From Membranipora membranacea (Eukaryota; Bryozoa; Gymnolaemata; Cheilostomatida; Membraniporidae): 64,000 bases of DNA. Location: positions 22,914,162 to 22,978,161 of the forward strand of contig OU612067.1 of NCBI GenBank assembly GCA_914767715.1, written 5' to 3'. A program made the translations under genes and the position numbers. Positions 46,901 to 61,900 of this stretch are shown here, piece after piece (within the stretch, counting starts at the first letter, position 1; each line of letters starts with the position of its first letter). Below the pieces are notes generated by a model that did no database searches, was not told the origin of the DNA, and saw nothing but the letters and a program-made list of their open reading frames with translations.

Positions 46901-49900
46901 TTTACTCGAAATGGCCATCATGATGGGACCCTCCTGACTGGTCAGATTATTTGACCTACAGGCATTGGACACACATTTTCTGAATTCTGAACTTGGAACT
47001 TAAAAATTATTGATATCCTATGCTAGCATCATTCTCCCATCACTAAAAGGAGTATCCTATGAACCAGTAGCCAACTATACCATCTTTATCCATATGAACA
47101 AATAACCAAATATACTATCTCTGTCAGTGTCTGTATGGGCCCGCACAGAGATACCTTATAAAACATGTGAATATTTCCCGACCACCTATTTGTTTGCTAC
47201 TACTAGAAAATCTAGGTGGATCTAATGATACAAACTCAAGTAATATTGGTAAGATTGTGTGAAAGCTTATCACCGATGTATTTTTAACAAGTCTTAACAA
47301 GCCACTATCATTGTTTGTGTAGATTCAAATGCCCACTCATGCTAAGAAATCTGTATACATGTGTAAAACTTTTTTGTCTAATAACACCATGTTGCGACAG
47401 CCTTGTCAAATCGCCTATCATAAAAGCTTAACCTATCTGTTAGAATGTCTGCAATATGCATGTTTGGTTACAAAGCAACATCACAATCTTACAGTGGTGT
47501 TTTTGTTAAAAGTATCCAAGTTAATAAAAGGAAGACCCAAGAAGAAAACCAAAATTCAATGTCGTCGGTGTTAATAAGTGTATGCGTTTGTCAATCCGGT
47601 GCAAGGGTTATAAGTATTTCATCTGTGTTTATGATTTTGCACAGTGTTATTCCTTTGTTTTTCGTATTCGCTAGGTTGTGGTGGAGACTTTAATGCAGAA
47701 ACAGGACAATTCTCCAGTCCAGGATACCCTGGACCTTACCCACACAACAGAGAGTGTATTTGGAGAATCACAGTACCTATTGGAAGACGCATCTGGATAT
47801 AAACAATGTGAACCTCGAATATCACTCAAATTGTACCTATGACTTTATTGAGGTATAACAAACAGGTTCCGTTTTTGTTTGGAAACACAAATCATAAGCT
47901 AGAAAACATTCCAGTTTTGCAGAGAAAAATGTTTAGAAAGTAATCTCATGATGAGAGCAGAGACACATACTATTTAAAACCCACAACAACGCAAATAACT
48001 AGCCATTGAGATGCGATGTGCTCTTAGTCATCGACCATCTGATCTTTTTTGTTGTGCCCCTCAATCAGCAACAAATCAATCTGCATTCTCTTTCCTGTAG
48101 GTTCTCGGTGGTCCCGATTCCAACTCCCCACAGCTTACTAAGATATGTCAGGATAGAAACCAGTCGAGCTCAGTCACCTCAACCGGTAACCAGATGTATG
48201 TTAGATTTAAGACTGATAGTTCATCTTCAGGCCTCGGCTTTTCTGCTAACTTCTCATCTGTTGACCAGGGTGAGTATGAGAGTGCAAAGAAGAACAGGCA
48301 TGAGACTTCATAAACTATAAAAACATTTATTATAATCCAATTTGCTGAAGTCATGTTGTTTGTACTAAAGCAACATAGCCAACAAATGATTGGCCAAGAA
48401 CAAATTAAAGTATTGAAGAAAAAACGATTTAAAAATCGATATGACGATGAATGCACTTTAAATTGCACATGAATGTAGTTTAAATCTAAATCATATTGTG
48501 AGTTTACAATTGGAAATATATAAATCTACATCATTGTTTGAGTGATTTGTGAGCAAGACCCCCCCCCCCCCTTGCAGGTTTCAGCAATCAGATAGTCTTT
48601 GCTGTTTATAATTAAAAGACCTCCCTGGCTAACAATTGTCTCTGAATCGATTTAGGCTGCGGAGGTGTGTTCACTACTCCTACTGGCAACATACAGTCCC
48701 CCGGCTACAATACCGGCTATCCACACAACACAAACTGTGAGTGGAACATCACCGTGGCAGCGTTCCAGACAGTACAGATCACATTCAAGAACTTTGACCT
48801 TGAAGATCATGATGCCTGTATCTATGACTATGTAGCTGTAAGTACATAGAGTCATAGTAAATGCAGTTGAATGGTGTAATGGAGAATTGTTATGGACACT
48901 CGAATTAAGATTGCAAGTCAAATACATCATGTTTCAGTCATTTGTGTTTGAGTAGAGCCACCATATTGCGATTCAGTGTTGTTCGTTACACCTAACCAAA
49001 TCAGATTCTGTACAACTGCCAATTGACTTGACAATGGCTTTCTGGTGAAATGCTAAATTTGCGAAACATAACAAAAGTCGTTTACTTGTAGATCTATGAT
49101 GGATTGCTGACTACTTCACCACAACTAGATAAAATCTGCGGCTCTAATCTCACAAACCATACATATACTAGTAGCGGTAATACGCTTAGATTGAGAATGG
49201 TAGGTTATCCTGTCGGCCTAGAAGGCTCAAAACTTGCAGTGGGATATTAGTTAAGACTGAGAGCCAAGAACATGTTATGCTAACGCGAGGAATTTCTGAT
49301 GGAAATATATCATATTAATTTAATACAATTGCTTGAGGTGAGAAATGTATTTGATTTCTATTTTAGTTTGCTTTGTTTATTTTGCTTTGTGTAGTAAGAG
49401 ATCATGCTTATCACGAGAAATTTATCACTTTTGAAATGATTAGGTTGCTATTGTGTACGTACAAGACACTGTATTGTGTAGGGAAATATATGCATTGTTC
49501 ATGGCAATCATATGACTTGACTAAGATGGATGCCAAATACATGTTTGTAAGGAGTTGTCTCCACAACATCAAAGGGTACACAACTATTAACTACAAAACA
49601 GTTATATTCATTGTTTTTAAAAGATCATAAGGATTTACAGACAATGATTTAACAATTATTACAGAGAACTGACTCCTCTAGTAATGGGAGAGGATTTGAT
49701 GCTTCCTATAAGACAGCATGTGGAGGACGTAAGATTGTAGGAGACGGTGTAGAAATGATCAGATCACCAAACTATCCTCTGAACTACGACCCTAATACTA
49801 ATTGTACTTGGACTCTTATGGGAGCATTACCGGGTACGTGTCTTTTCTTTTCATACTTAAAACATAAATTTTATTTGGAGTTAAAGTTTCACATTGATTG

Positions 49901-52900
49901 CTTACATAGTTGCAAAATATTGCATTGATGCCTTTATCACCAATTTGATCGAAATCTCAAATGGAGAGGCTAGAATAGTAACTTCAATAGTCATCCCTCT
50001 TCACGCGATGACTTGTAAAATCTGTCAAGCCATCATTTGGTTGTTGGCTGATAATAACTGCTGTTTATCCTGAATTGATCACGCTTATAATGATTTTAGT
50101 GGACAGAATCACGCTTCAGTTCAATGATATAGATATAGAGGAGTCCCAGTCATCACAAGGCTCGGGAGAAGGTCTCTGTATACACGATTCTATCAGGGTA
50201 TGTCAGATTATTTATCGTGATGGTAGTTTTTTACAGAATTCATGTATGTACGCCTTTGAAATCCTAAATCATTTTTCAAAAGCCTTCTATGACTGTATGA
50301 AACTTGGGCATCAATTCAGATTTTAGTTAGCAGTGTGACGTTGACTGGTTTAGACAATAAAGAATGATATCAAATAATATGATTGAGTGTGTATGATAAA
50401 GGATAATGGACGAGATGACAATTTTGTCTGGTCCTCTCAGGCCAACTGTATTTTTTTTGGTTCTTATAATAATAGTGGCGTAATTGGTGACCTGCAGATC
50501 CCAGCATTGTAAACTGATGAGATGAATTATCACTGGTTCTTTGTTCTGTCTTCAGGTACTTCAAGGAGATAATGTGGACGCCCCCGAACACGGCAGATAC
50601 TGTGGTGATGGTATACCCCAAGCTATAACATCAACTGGTTACGCTCTGACTTTGGTCTTCAGCTCAGATGCCTCTGTTCAACAAGGAGGGTTCTCTGCTT
50701 CTTATAGCAAATCAACTTGATGTAAGAGAATTTCTATGGTTTTGTTTGATTGTTGACAAATTGAACATAAATTCATGACCCATTGGTCCTACTTCTCCTG
50801 GATTTACTCAAGTTTAAGACCAGTCCTGGAAATCGGCATGCAGTAGAGGTATTCAAGTGAACTGATTCATTTGTGTAATACAAAAAAATTATCACCAATC
50901 ATAACTTACAGGGAAGAAAAAAGAAAGATATATGAAACTAATTAACAGTGTCAGGCGATACTCGGATGTGTGTTTCTTCGTACTGGATTGCATGGGTTTT
51001 ATGTGATAAGGCTATATTATGGTTTCAATTATTTCTCTCTATTATATAAGTCTGTGGAGGGAACTTTACAGCCACACATGGAGCATTCAGTACACCCAGC
51101 TATCCAGACCCGTATCCCAGAGATGCTGAGTGTATCTGGTATCTCAACGCTGCTCCTGGTAACCAAATCCAGCTTAGTTTCACGTAAGTAACAGGTGCAA
51201 GACATATTATTGAATCCTTCGAATTCATCATGCAAAGCAGCAGAGCAACTTATGGAGGATGGGTATACCCTCATTTTGACCGGGTGTTCTTTCCATAAAT
51301 TTAGTGGTAAATATGATTACAATACTGTCCATGGTTATACCATTGCTTGGTCTTAGTAACATTCTCTCTTTTGTATCTAATTATTGAAATATCATTTATC
51401 AGGGCGTTTGACATAGAAAACACAGACGGATGTAACAGGGATTATGTGGAGATCAGAGATGGACGTGATCAATCAGTATCATTAGGCAGATACTGTGGCC
51501 AGTCTATACCAACAAACGTATCAGTGGCTCAGTCAATGTACGTCAGGTTCAGATCTGACGCAGCAAATCAACTGTCAGGATTCACAGCCCAGTTTAGCAC
51601 TTGTAAGTAGTCATTTAATTCACTCAAAGTTTGGAAGCAAGGTAGATTCGGCTAAAAATCACTGTTTCGGTGTAGAAAGTTGTAGATAGACTCCTATTTA
51701 TATACAAATCTCGGGTGAATGTCGGTTAATTCAGGAGCCTCATGTTATGCTCATGATATTTCGGCTCTCAGGTTACTGGAGGTGATAAGCTTAATCTTAG
51801 GCTATGTATAAAGATCATTAAAACAATTATAAGATAGCAAATCTCCTTGCAAAGATTGACATACAGATTGTTTACTGTATTTTTCACCCTATTTACAGTG
51901 ACAGGAGGTGACATGGTTGGTAATTCTGGCCAGCTTGCATCTCCACTCTATCCAAGAAACTACCCACACAACGCTGATCATACCTGGAGTATTATCGTTG
52001 ATCAGGGCAAGAAAGTCAGGATTCAGTTTGTTGAATTTGATATTGAAACAGGCTCTACATGCCAGTATGACTACCTTCAGGTAAATTACTTAACGTTGTG
52101 TAAAATGATTGATTGAGTTAGTAGTATCTAGTAGTTTACTAATCAATTAGCCAATGACTGATTTGAACTTAGTTGAGACTCTTTAACAAAAGTTTTTGAC
52201 TATAGTGCAGATGGCAATTTGAACTAGATATCTATCCTAACAGGTTGTTATGAGTCCTTTCTCAATGTGATATACTTTTTTCTAGTTCCTGGATGGCCCA
52301 GCAGACAGTGGACCACTAGAGCTGATGAAGATTTGTGGTACAAACCCACCCCAGCCGTTCAGTAGCACAGGCAATGTGATGACAGTCGTCTTCCATACCG
52401 ATGTATCTGTAGTAGGTAGAGGTTTCCTCTTCAACTGGACTGCTGTTGATCAAGTGGTCACAACTCCTGGAACAACCCTAGAACCAGGCACCACACCAGG
52501 TAAATATTTCCTGTTGTCATTGTTACTAATATTTATGTGGATTGACATCAATAAGTGTTCCAGGTGTAAATCTGTATCTACAGGGATAGAGGCCAGGTTT
52601 GATGACTGGAGTGTTTATTTAAATGGATGAATTTAGGAACTACGCAATAAGACTCCGATACAGTTTTGATCTCTTCTATCTTCTTGCAGCTGGATGTAAC
52701 TTCGAGTTAGTTGCCACTGATTCTGCTCAGAACTTAACCTCACCCAACTGGCCTGAAAACTATGATAATGGCATGGACTGTACATGGACTATCAGATCAA
52801 CAGGAGGAGAAAAGATTGAGCTGACAATCGTATCACTAGATATCGAGGCTTCCGCAACATGCCTCTATGACGCCCTGCAGATTTACGATGGTATTGTGCT

Positions 52901-55900
52901 TAGACCATGTATTTTACACCAGACTCTCTTTGAGCGCAAAGCCAGTAAATACAGTTGTGTCCCTTATTGACTGAGTGGCACGCCAATTAACAAGATTCAA
53001 AGGAGTGCATACAATCAAGCATAAGCAACATAAGATATTGAGATAAACCTGAAATCGAATATTCTACTGCAGTTGTTGACGGGACTAACATATTACCATG
53101 ACCATATATCATGATTAAATTCATGTGCCATCTTGTGGTACAGGCTGCAGGCTTTGTTCAGTGTATTGGTTATAACTTCACCCTTCACCCTCTATTGATT
53201 TTAAATTACAGGAGAGAATGAACTACCTGGTAGGCTGTTGGATACTAAGTGTGGTAGAATCACTACTGTACAGCCTGGAATTAAATCTAGCGGTGGAAGC
53301 ATGAGACTGAGGTTCACATCTGATGTCAGCGTAACGCGAGCAGGATTTTTAACTCCAATATAAGACCAGTACGTACAGTATAAATTAGTAATTCTAGGCT
53401 TTTTCAATTTTCTAGCCTCCGCCATACATACCCTCTTTTAGCTCATCGAAGTTGAATTGATGAAAATGGATTGCAAAAAGTTTGCAGCTTATATCATGTT
53501 GGCTTTTTTGAAAGTTTCGCAAAACTTATTCTCCATTTGTATTAATTTTTTCATTATGTCTGTCAAACCCACTCTGTTTTGAAGTGCTGTCATGATTATA
53601 TCAATCAGTCAACCAGTTTAACGGCTTTTTTTATGACCTATTGTGTTTTATTTATCCAGCTTGTGGAGGAATTTTGACAGAAGCTCAAGGTGTAATTCTC
53701 TCTCCTAATAATCCAAATGTCTACCCTGTAAATTCGAGCTGCCAGTGGATGATTCAAGTTCTTACAGGTAGAACTATAGATCTTACAGTTGAAAGTTTCA
53801 GTCTACCCAACTCAAATAACTGTACTGGAGACAGGCTCAGGGTAAGTAAATAATAAAGTAAATATAGTAACATAAATATGATGTGAATACCAACGGCATA
53901 GTTGATGACTGTAAATTGTTTTCAAATTCCCAAAGATTGCTCAATCTTTGCATTTAATAATGTTTTACATACAACTAGCGATATAAACCCAGGTTATCCC
54001 ACAAGTCGACATACTGATCAGATTGCCACTGTGTTTTTTTGCTGCCCATGTTTGAAACCCAAATAAATTTGAAGGGATTAAGACTGAATCTCTACTGAAT
54101 ATTTTGTGATGGTCCTCATTTGCTAGATTTTGAATGGTAACAACGAAGACGAAGATTGTGGTAATGGTCTAACTGCTCCCAAGACATTCAGCTCTGCATC
54201 TCACTTCATGTGGGTTGAGTTTGTATCCGACTCTAGCCAGGATACCGGTGGTAACTTCAGAATCTCCTATGAAGAGGTGAGTACAGTCTTCATTAGAGCC
54301 AGACAAAATTGTGTCTGCAAATCGGACATATATAACTTATACTGCACTGTGTGCTGATGCCTACTATATTTAATTATCTCGAAATTTAGTACAAAAGTAG
54401 TGGTACTGAACCTATGCTATCTATCGGTGAACTTTATTATTTTGATGAAGAGTTTATTCCCTTACCCATTCAACCAAGAGGCTGCTATGCTGTGCATGTA
54501 GACTAATTGAGAGGGAAAGTATTGTACATAACAAGTTGTAATCTCCACAGCTGAGCAGAAGCAGCAAGCAATAAATCTCAAATGAATGTCTTGCTAAAAT
54601 ATGGAGCATCCCCCTTCCATTATTGTAATTATCGCAAAGTTGAAAAATTCCATTTACTTTCTGTAGAAATCAGTTGTGTGTGGAGGACATTTGCTTGTAC
54701 CTGATGATGATAATTTCGTGGGTTCATTTTCATCTCCTGGATTTGGCGAAAACAACTACCCCCACAATGCTGACTGTGTGTGGATCATAACTGCTCCATC
54801 TAATGCCAGAATTCAACTTGACTTCCCAACATTCGACTTAGAAAATCATGTCACGTAAGTTAGCTTGTAATTTGTGTTGGGCTTGGGCAGTCGAATTTCT
54901 ATCTTGCTGTGTTTACCAATTCTACAAATGTTTTACAGCTCCCCGGCATCGCCATTTTGAAATTCATAAGCAATTTTTGGTATCTTTGAATTTGACTTGC
55001 TAGATAAGCAATCTTGATATGTGATGACGTTTACTTACAATGGCATTCAATATCTGATACTTAATAATTGACTGCATCACTTAGTAAATCATAGGCCTTG
55101 TTTATTCAACAGTGTCTTGGGTAATTGGAGGTAAGAATTCTAACTACTTTTCTTTATTTTGGTCGTGACGTGAATGATATTTTATTCAGCATGGTTTTAA
55201 TACGCTCCTTTTTTCGCCATTCTTCTACAGCTTCAATTTCATAATGCTTGATTGTGATTCATTCAACCCAAGTACAGCATGTTCGACAAGATCTCGAATC
55301 AACCCTTGACCTCTCTAATCTACAAAACATGAATACTCTATTAAATTTCATTTGTAGCTGTAACTATGACTACCTTGATGTAAGGGATGGGGGTACTGAG
55401 AACAGCCCTTCATTGTCTAAGCTCTGTGGATCAGATAGAATATCTACCATTAGGAGTACCTCCAATGTGATGAGACTTAGACTTGTAACTGATGATTCCG
55501 TTGGTAAAGGAGGATTCAACATCACCTATAAGAAAGGTTAGTTGGGTTGTATATCTCCAGGTATCACCTGTCAAAGAGAAGAATATTAGTTTGTTATTTG
55601 TTTTCCTTTGATCCCCTGATTGTGGGTACAAACTTTGATATAGAACTTTGGTCACGACCAGATTTTTGAGCTAACTCCTAACGGAAGGAAAATTATAGGT
55701 TTACACTCAACTTTGTGGCCAGTAGATACGGTCAAGGGTGGGTCGTTGCTGTCCAACTACCCTGTGAGAAGATGAATGATGTTGTTTAACCAAGCTGGTT
55801 ACATGACCCAAAGGCTGGCAGGCCAGTCTTCCAGATTCCACCACAGTCACCGGGATTCAAACACAGGATGACTTGCATGAAAAACCCGCACTTCACCAAT

Positions 55901-58900
55901 TGAGCTACGGCTGGTCTTATAAACATTTGTGCATATTCTCATAATCTTCGTTTTCTCTTTACAGATAATTGTGGAGGTACTATCATTGGAGCCAGTGGAC
56001 TCATACAATCACCACTGTATCCCACAAACTACCCCAACGGAGCAGACTGTGAGTGGTTCATACAGGGACCTACTGGACACTTCCTGCACATCAACTTCAC
56101 ACAGTTCCAGCTGAGTAATCAGTTCCAGCCTGATAACTGTACTGGACAGGATAGCCTCAGCTTCTACAACAGAGACAGATTTGGTAATAATATTAACACT
56201 CAAACATTTTCATTCATAGACCCTGCGCTAATCCATTGCGCAGACATTTCAAAGTGAAATTGGCCCTACCAATCGCAGCGGTCCATGCAGTTTCCCTCAA
56301 ACTATTGCTGTGTCACCTTGAAGCCACTGCTGTTTATTTTGGTAATCTTTGAAGAGACGTGAGGCTGGCTACAAAATATTTGTAGTTCTTTGTATACTTT
56401 TCACCAAAGAGTCAACCAAATGCTTTCTTTGTTGTAGGGAATACTACTGATATGATAGGGAGTTATTGCGGTAGAAGTGCACCCGCGGACATCAGAACGG
56501 CTGATAGCAGAGCTTACATAAACTTTAAATCTAACTCTAATGATAACTACCCAGGATTCTCACTGAACTTCTATGCCAGCATTGAGAGTAAGTAAAGATC
56601 ATGAATTTGTCAGGACAAGATTGAATTACATAGCCTAAACCTTGGTTTTTTTGGTTTCTATTTGGCATAATGTAGATTTTGAATGAAAAGGACCGCCTCA
56701 CAAATCTGTTCTCTCCAAATTTTAGCTACAGTACTACCCAGCCCCAGAAATATTATGCCAGTATGTGCAGCTACAAATAAAACGCTTTTGTCGTATTACA
56801 ACTTCTACTCTTTAATTTAGGTTGTGGCGGACAGCTAACAACACCTACGGGGTCAATCCAATCACCTAACTACCCAGGATATTATCCACACTCGAGAATA
56901 TGTACATGGTTAATTACTGTACCTTACGGCAAAAGGATCACACTGACCTTCGCTGATTTCAACATCGAGGTTCACAGCAACTGCTTCTATGATTATCTTG
57001 AGGTAATCTATTTTATATCGTGATCTCTAGCATTAGCCAAAACAATGATGTTTCAAAATCCAGTCCAGATTGTTTAGCCACAGATTCGTTCATACTCCTC
57101 CAATCTTTACAAACACAGTGTTTCTAACAGTGTATACAAAATTACATGCATGGTAATTTCAAACATGAAATTAAAAATAAGATTGGAGACAGTTTGTGAT
57201 CACAAAAAAACCTTCTGTATACAACACTTGGTATTGGTTTGTAGGTCAGAAATGGTCAATTGGAGAGATCACCTGTATTAGGCCGATACTGTGGTAATAA
57301 CACAGCGCAGACCGTCGAATCAAGTGGTAACAAAATGAAGATTCAGTTCAGAAGTGACGGCAGCGTCAGCAATGGAGGATTCAGAATTACTTACACATCA
57401 GATCAAGATGCAGGTTGGTTAACACCTTTACAGTGTGCTGAAGTCGTATTATAGCTTCTTTTTCAGGACTTGCCTAAACTACTTGTCACTCTATCGATGC
57501 TCACCCGTTCTTGTTACAACAGATTTATGAATACCATGGAATAACCGCAAGAGCCCTGTATTTCAACTTTATTTGCAGTTTGCGGAGGACTTATAAATCC
57601 ATCATCAGGGGACGTTGGATACATTGTAACGCCTGGATATCAAGAGACCATTATGCCAAATGGTGACTACAATCTCACAGGTGTGTGAAATGTGCGACAA
57701 CATCTCAGCCGAGATCTACATTATCTGTGTTAGACTGAGGAATGTCTCACATTTAACAGCTAACACCTTTCAAATGCATTCCAATCTATTTTTATCTCAG
57801 AGGCCCCATTTTTGTTTTGTTTGGCTAGATATGTTTAATATGAATTTTTGGCATCTCATGAATACTCAAAAATGAAATATTTGTCAACAATAAACAGCAG
57901 TCCCTTAGTCCTTATGACAAAAGTTCTGTTTTATGGTCCTATATAACCAGGTCTTACTCGAAGACTAGTAATTGTATTACATTTATCAGTGTTGTGATAA
58001 GACTGTTGCTATTTTTCTTACTCTTTGATCCGTTGGACAGTGATTTTTCTATACAAAAGTTAATTTGATTAAAAATTCAAAAGATCTGTCATATATATAT
58101 ATATTTGATTCATTTGCAGGCCAGTATCCCAATTTGCTGCAGTGTGAGTGGGTGATCGAAGGAGCCACTGCTTTGAACCAATCTGTCATTCTCAAATTTG
58201 AGCCAGATAGATTCAAACTCGAGCACGATGGCGAATGCCGATACGATTTTCTGTTAGTTCACGAAGGTGAGTTTGAAACAGTGATTATCCATCTCCAAAT
58301 GTCTTTTTTAAAATGATCAGGATCCACATGACTCAAAGCTACACATCACTTGGATGGGTGGTTTTTAATCCGCATGGCAGAGTGCTAAACAATAGTTTGT
58401 GTCTTTGTAGGCATAACATCTACTGGTCGAGACGTAGGCAGATTCTGTAGTAATCTAACCAACAATGTACCCCGAGTTGTATCTGTTCCTGGTAATCAAA
58501 TGTGGTTAGCCTTTGCTTCAGACGTGTCCGTTCAACACGAGGGATTCAACATCACATATCAGTTTGCACGTAAGTTCTAATTATCATCCCTCGTATCAAG
58601 TTTTTGTTTCATCCTACAAATTGTAAATTGTAAAAGCAGGGTCTTTTTGCGTCAACTTGCAGACCCAGTATTGCTCATTTCGCCCTCATGGATGCTCTCC
58701 GCTGAGAGTTACAAATTTATAGGTGTTCATCTAGGCTGAGTTCCCCAAATAATAAGATCAGATGTTTTGGTGTTAGTATGATTTCTATTGTTTTTGTGTT
58801 TCAGCATGTGGTGGCGTCTTGCAGAGTGACTCAGGAGTTATAACTTCACCCAATTACCCAAATAATTATGACCATGATATAGGCTGTGCCTGGGAGATCA

Positions 58901-61900
58901 TTGCGGAGGATGGTGCTCAAATCGAGGTAGGGAGCAAAGATTTGAATGGAAAATTAACATTTTGCAAAATTGTTGTATACTTTGGAGTTGGCCCTCTTTG
59001 ATTCACAGAAGCTGATATGCGTGTCTGTAATAGAGCACAGTCCATGTAGACTAGTGTCTAAAAATTTACTTTGAAGTCTTGTATGTCATCCTTGATTGGC
59101 TAACCAACTATATACATATTAGGGTGCAAAGGTCATTACCTTCCTTTCATTGCTTCACCTCTGATCATGTGACAGTGGACCTCAGAATATCAAAGAGTCC
59201 TTTCGAGATGATTTTTCATCAACAGAGTTTTTTATATTTTACCAGCATTTGAGGATTCGTTTCTTAGCTATGCTACGAGTCTGACACTAATTGATAATCA
59301 CAACATCAGTTAAAAGTATCTTCCATTATCAAATGATTCCAAAAAATAATCATGAACTGACACGTGACTCAGCTTAATTTAGGGAAGAGTATACCAATCT
59401 GTTTGTTTCCTGCGCTCACCTTTTCTTGGACATGAAACACGTGATTTCAATACATTTTTACATATCCCCTTCTTCTTACATTTTCAGCTCACGGTTGATA
59501 GTTTCAATCTAGAGAGCAGTACAAAATGTGAGTACGACTACCTAGCAATCTTTAATGGAGGCTCACATTCATCACCTCGCATAGCCACCCTGTGCCAGAG
59601 TAGCTCCGCTGGAAATCAGTACATCTCAGCAACTAACCGACTCAGACTGGAATTCGTGTCAGATTACAGCGCCAGCGGAAGCGGCTTTTCTCTCTCCTAC
59701 AGAGTCAGGCAACAAGGTAAGTCGTTAACGATTTTTCGTTGGTACATCAAATCTTCTACTTGGTTTGTGTCTTTAAGGTGATGCCGCTTTGTGTTATTTC
59801 TTACAATGCTATTCTATGATTTAAATTTTCAAATTTAGAGCGAATCATGCCTTTTCGAAGGGCATTAGAACAAGACTTTTCCTTCTGGTGGGTGAATGAT
59901 AATACACAATCGGGGTATGGAGACGCCTAGCTGATGTGTTGGCTCTGATTGGTTGGCGGATTGGTGGTTCACCAGTCAGAGCCAACACATCGGCATAGAT
60001 GGGCCCTGGCAGGAAGTGGCTATACACGGCTCTTTGAAAGGGTACATACATTCTAAATCGGCATCATGAGACAATCTTCAAATTTTTGTTACAGGCTGTG
60101 GAGGCGTATTTACTGATCTTGCTGGAAACATTTCTTCACAGAACTACCCAGGAAATTATCCCCACAATGTAGAATGTTACTGGGACATTATGCTTCCTGC
60201 GGGTTATACAGTCATCATGCAGAACAATGGTACATTTGATATTGAGTCTGGGGGTTCAACAGCAGACTGCTTCTATGATTACATTGAGTTCTTCAATGTA
60301 GACAGTGATGGAGTTGAGGTGAATATATTTGTTAGAAAAGGATGTTTCTTGTCCTCTTCAGAATCAAATAAGTTTTTGCTGATACAAACTGAAGGGAAGC
60401 TTACAACTTACACACCAACTTACGACTACCTTTAGTCACACTGACATTTTTGCCGCAGAAGCCTTAATTCATTTCCAATGCATAGATGAACATGCTTTTA
60501 CTGTCGGCAACCAGGGGGTCCTTCACTTAGAATGAGGGACTATGGTTATAAAGCCAAATCATCGCTGTTTTGTTTGTTCAATTAGGCTCAATTGTTCCCA
60601 AATTAATCACTGAAAAGATGAATAGTTTCATGAAGACCTCTAGCATGTCATGCTCACTCCGCAAGGAGCTTATTTGATTCTCACTGTGGCAGTTTTTAAT
60701 TATAATACTCCTAGGCTGCTTATTTGCATAGTCATCGTTTTTTTATAGACAAGAATTGGGGACCAAAAATATTGTGGCACAACACCGCCGCCAATCCAAA
60801 CTTCCTCTGGTAATCACATGAGGGTCAAGTTCAGATCAGATCCTTGGACTAACGGACAAGGATTCAATATGAAATGGACAGCCGGTGTGTAACTTATCTC
60901 GTTTCAACTTTTGACTTTTATCTGGCACAATTACTTGCTTAGGGAGACAGCATGATTTGACAGCTTGATTCATAAACATAATGTCTGGCTAAAGTTTCAT
61001 TACGTTTTATGGTGAATGTAGCAAATGTGTCTGTTTTGTTTGGTGGTATCTCCCTGACCAAACAGATCAGAGCCATCACATTGGCTAGGTGAAAGGTGAT
61101 ATAAAATAGTTCAGATATGTAAAAATATCCAGCACAATGAGTGGGGCAATAGTCTGGAGTTAATCATTTGAATTCTATGACTCGTATTCAGTTAATATAG
61201 CTATAGCATTCCCTTCTGTTACAAGATCAACTGATTTGTATCTCAAGATTAAATTGGCCCATCTGAGTATTGTGGACCTTTGTGACAATCCTAATGTGTT
61301 CCAGGTTGTGGCGGAACCTTTGACGATGAATCTGGATTAATCTTCTCTCCTGGTTATCCGAACAACTACCAGCACCATCTACTTTGTGATTACGTTATAA
61401 CTGCGAGACAAAATCAGTTTGTTGTTTTACAGTTTGATGAATCAAACTTCAGAATTGAGGGTAAGTCAGTCGATAAACAATGTTGATTAAGTATTACTTT
61501 GTTGAATTTTACCAACCATAAGAGGCTATCTTGGGAGCGCAAGTGGTGCAATTGATAGAGCATGGGTCGAGAGGTCTTGTTTTCAATCCCCGGCGGATCT
61601 TTGTTATGTCAGGAAAAGCATCCGACCCCAAATGCTCCTGTGCCCCTACAGAATCCACTCTAGACCCGTACTGAAAAAGAAACCAAACAACATTAAGGTT
61701 TCTCATATGGCATCACAGGGTTTCAAGACTATAATAAGAAGCTTTCTATGTTAAATAGATTGATCCATCTGACTTGCAGGATGGATAAATGTAGCTCATT
61801 GATAGTTTTTTTTTTAGCTTCAAGTAATTGTCAGTATGATTCAGTCGAGATATTTGAGGGGTCAGAAAATGGAACCAGCAAGGGACCTTTCTGTGGTCTC

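Noticed and set aside
61526-61600. Possible tRNA gene
   Set aside because: Only A- and B-box-like motifs are present; no acceptor stem or full cloverleaf can be formed, so a SINE is the better reading.
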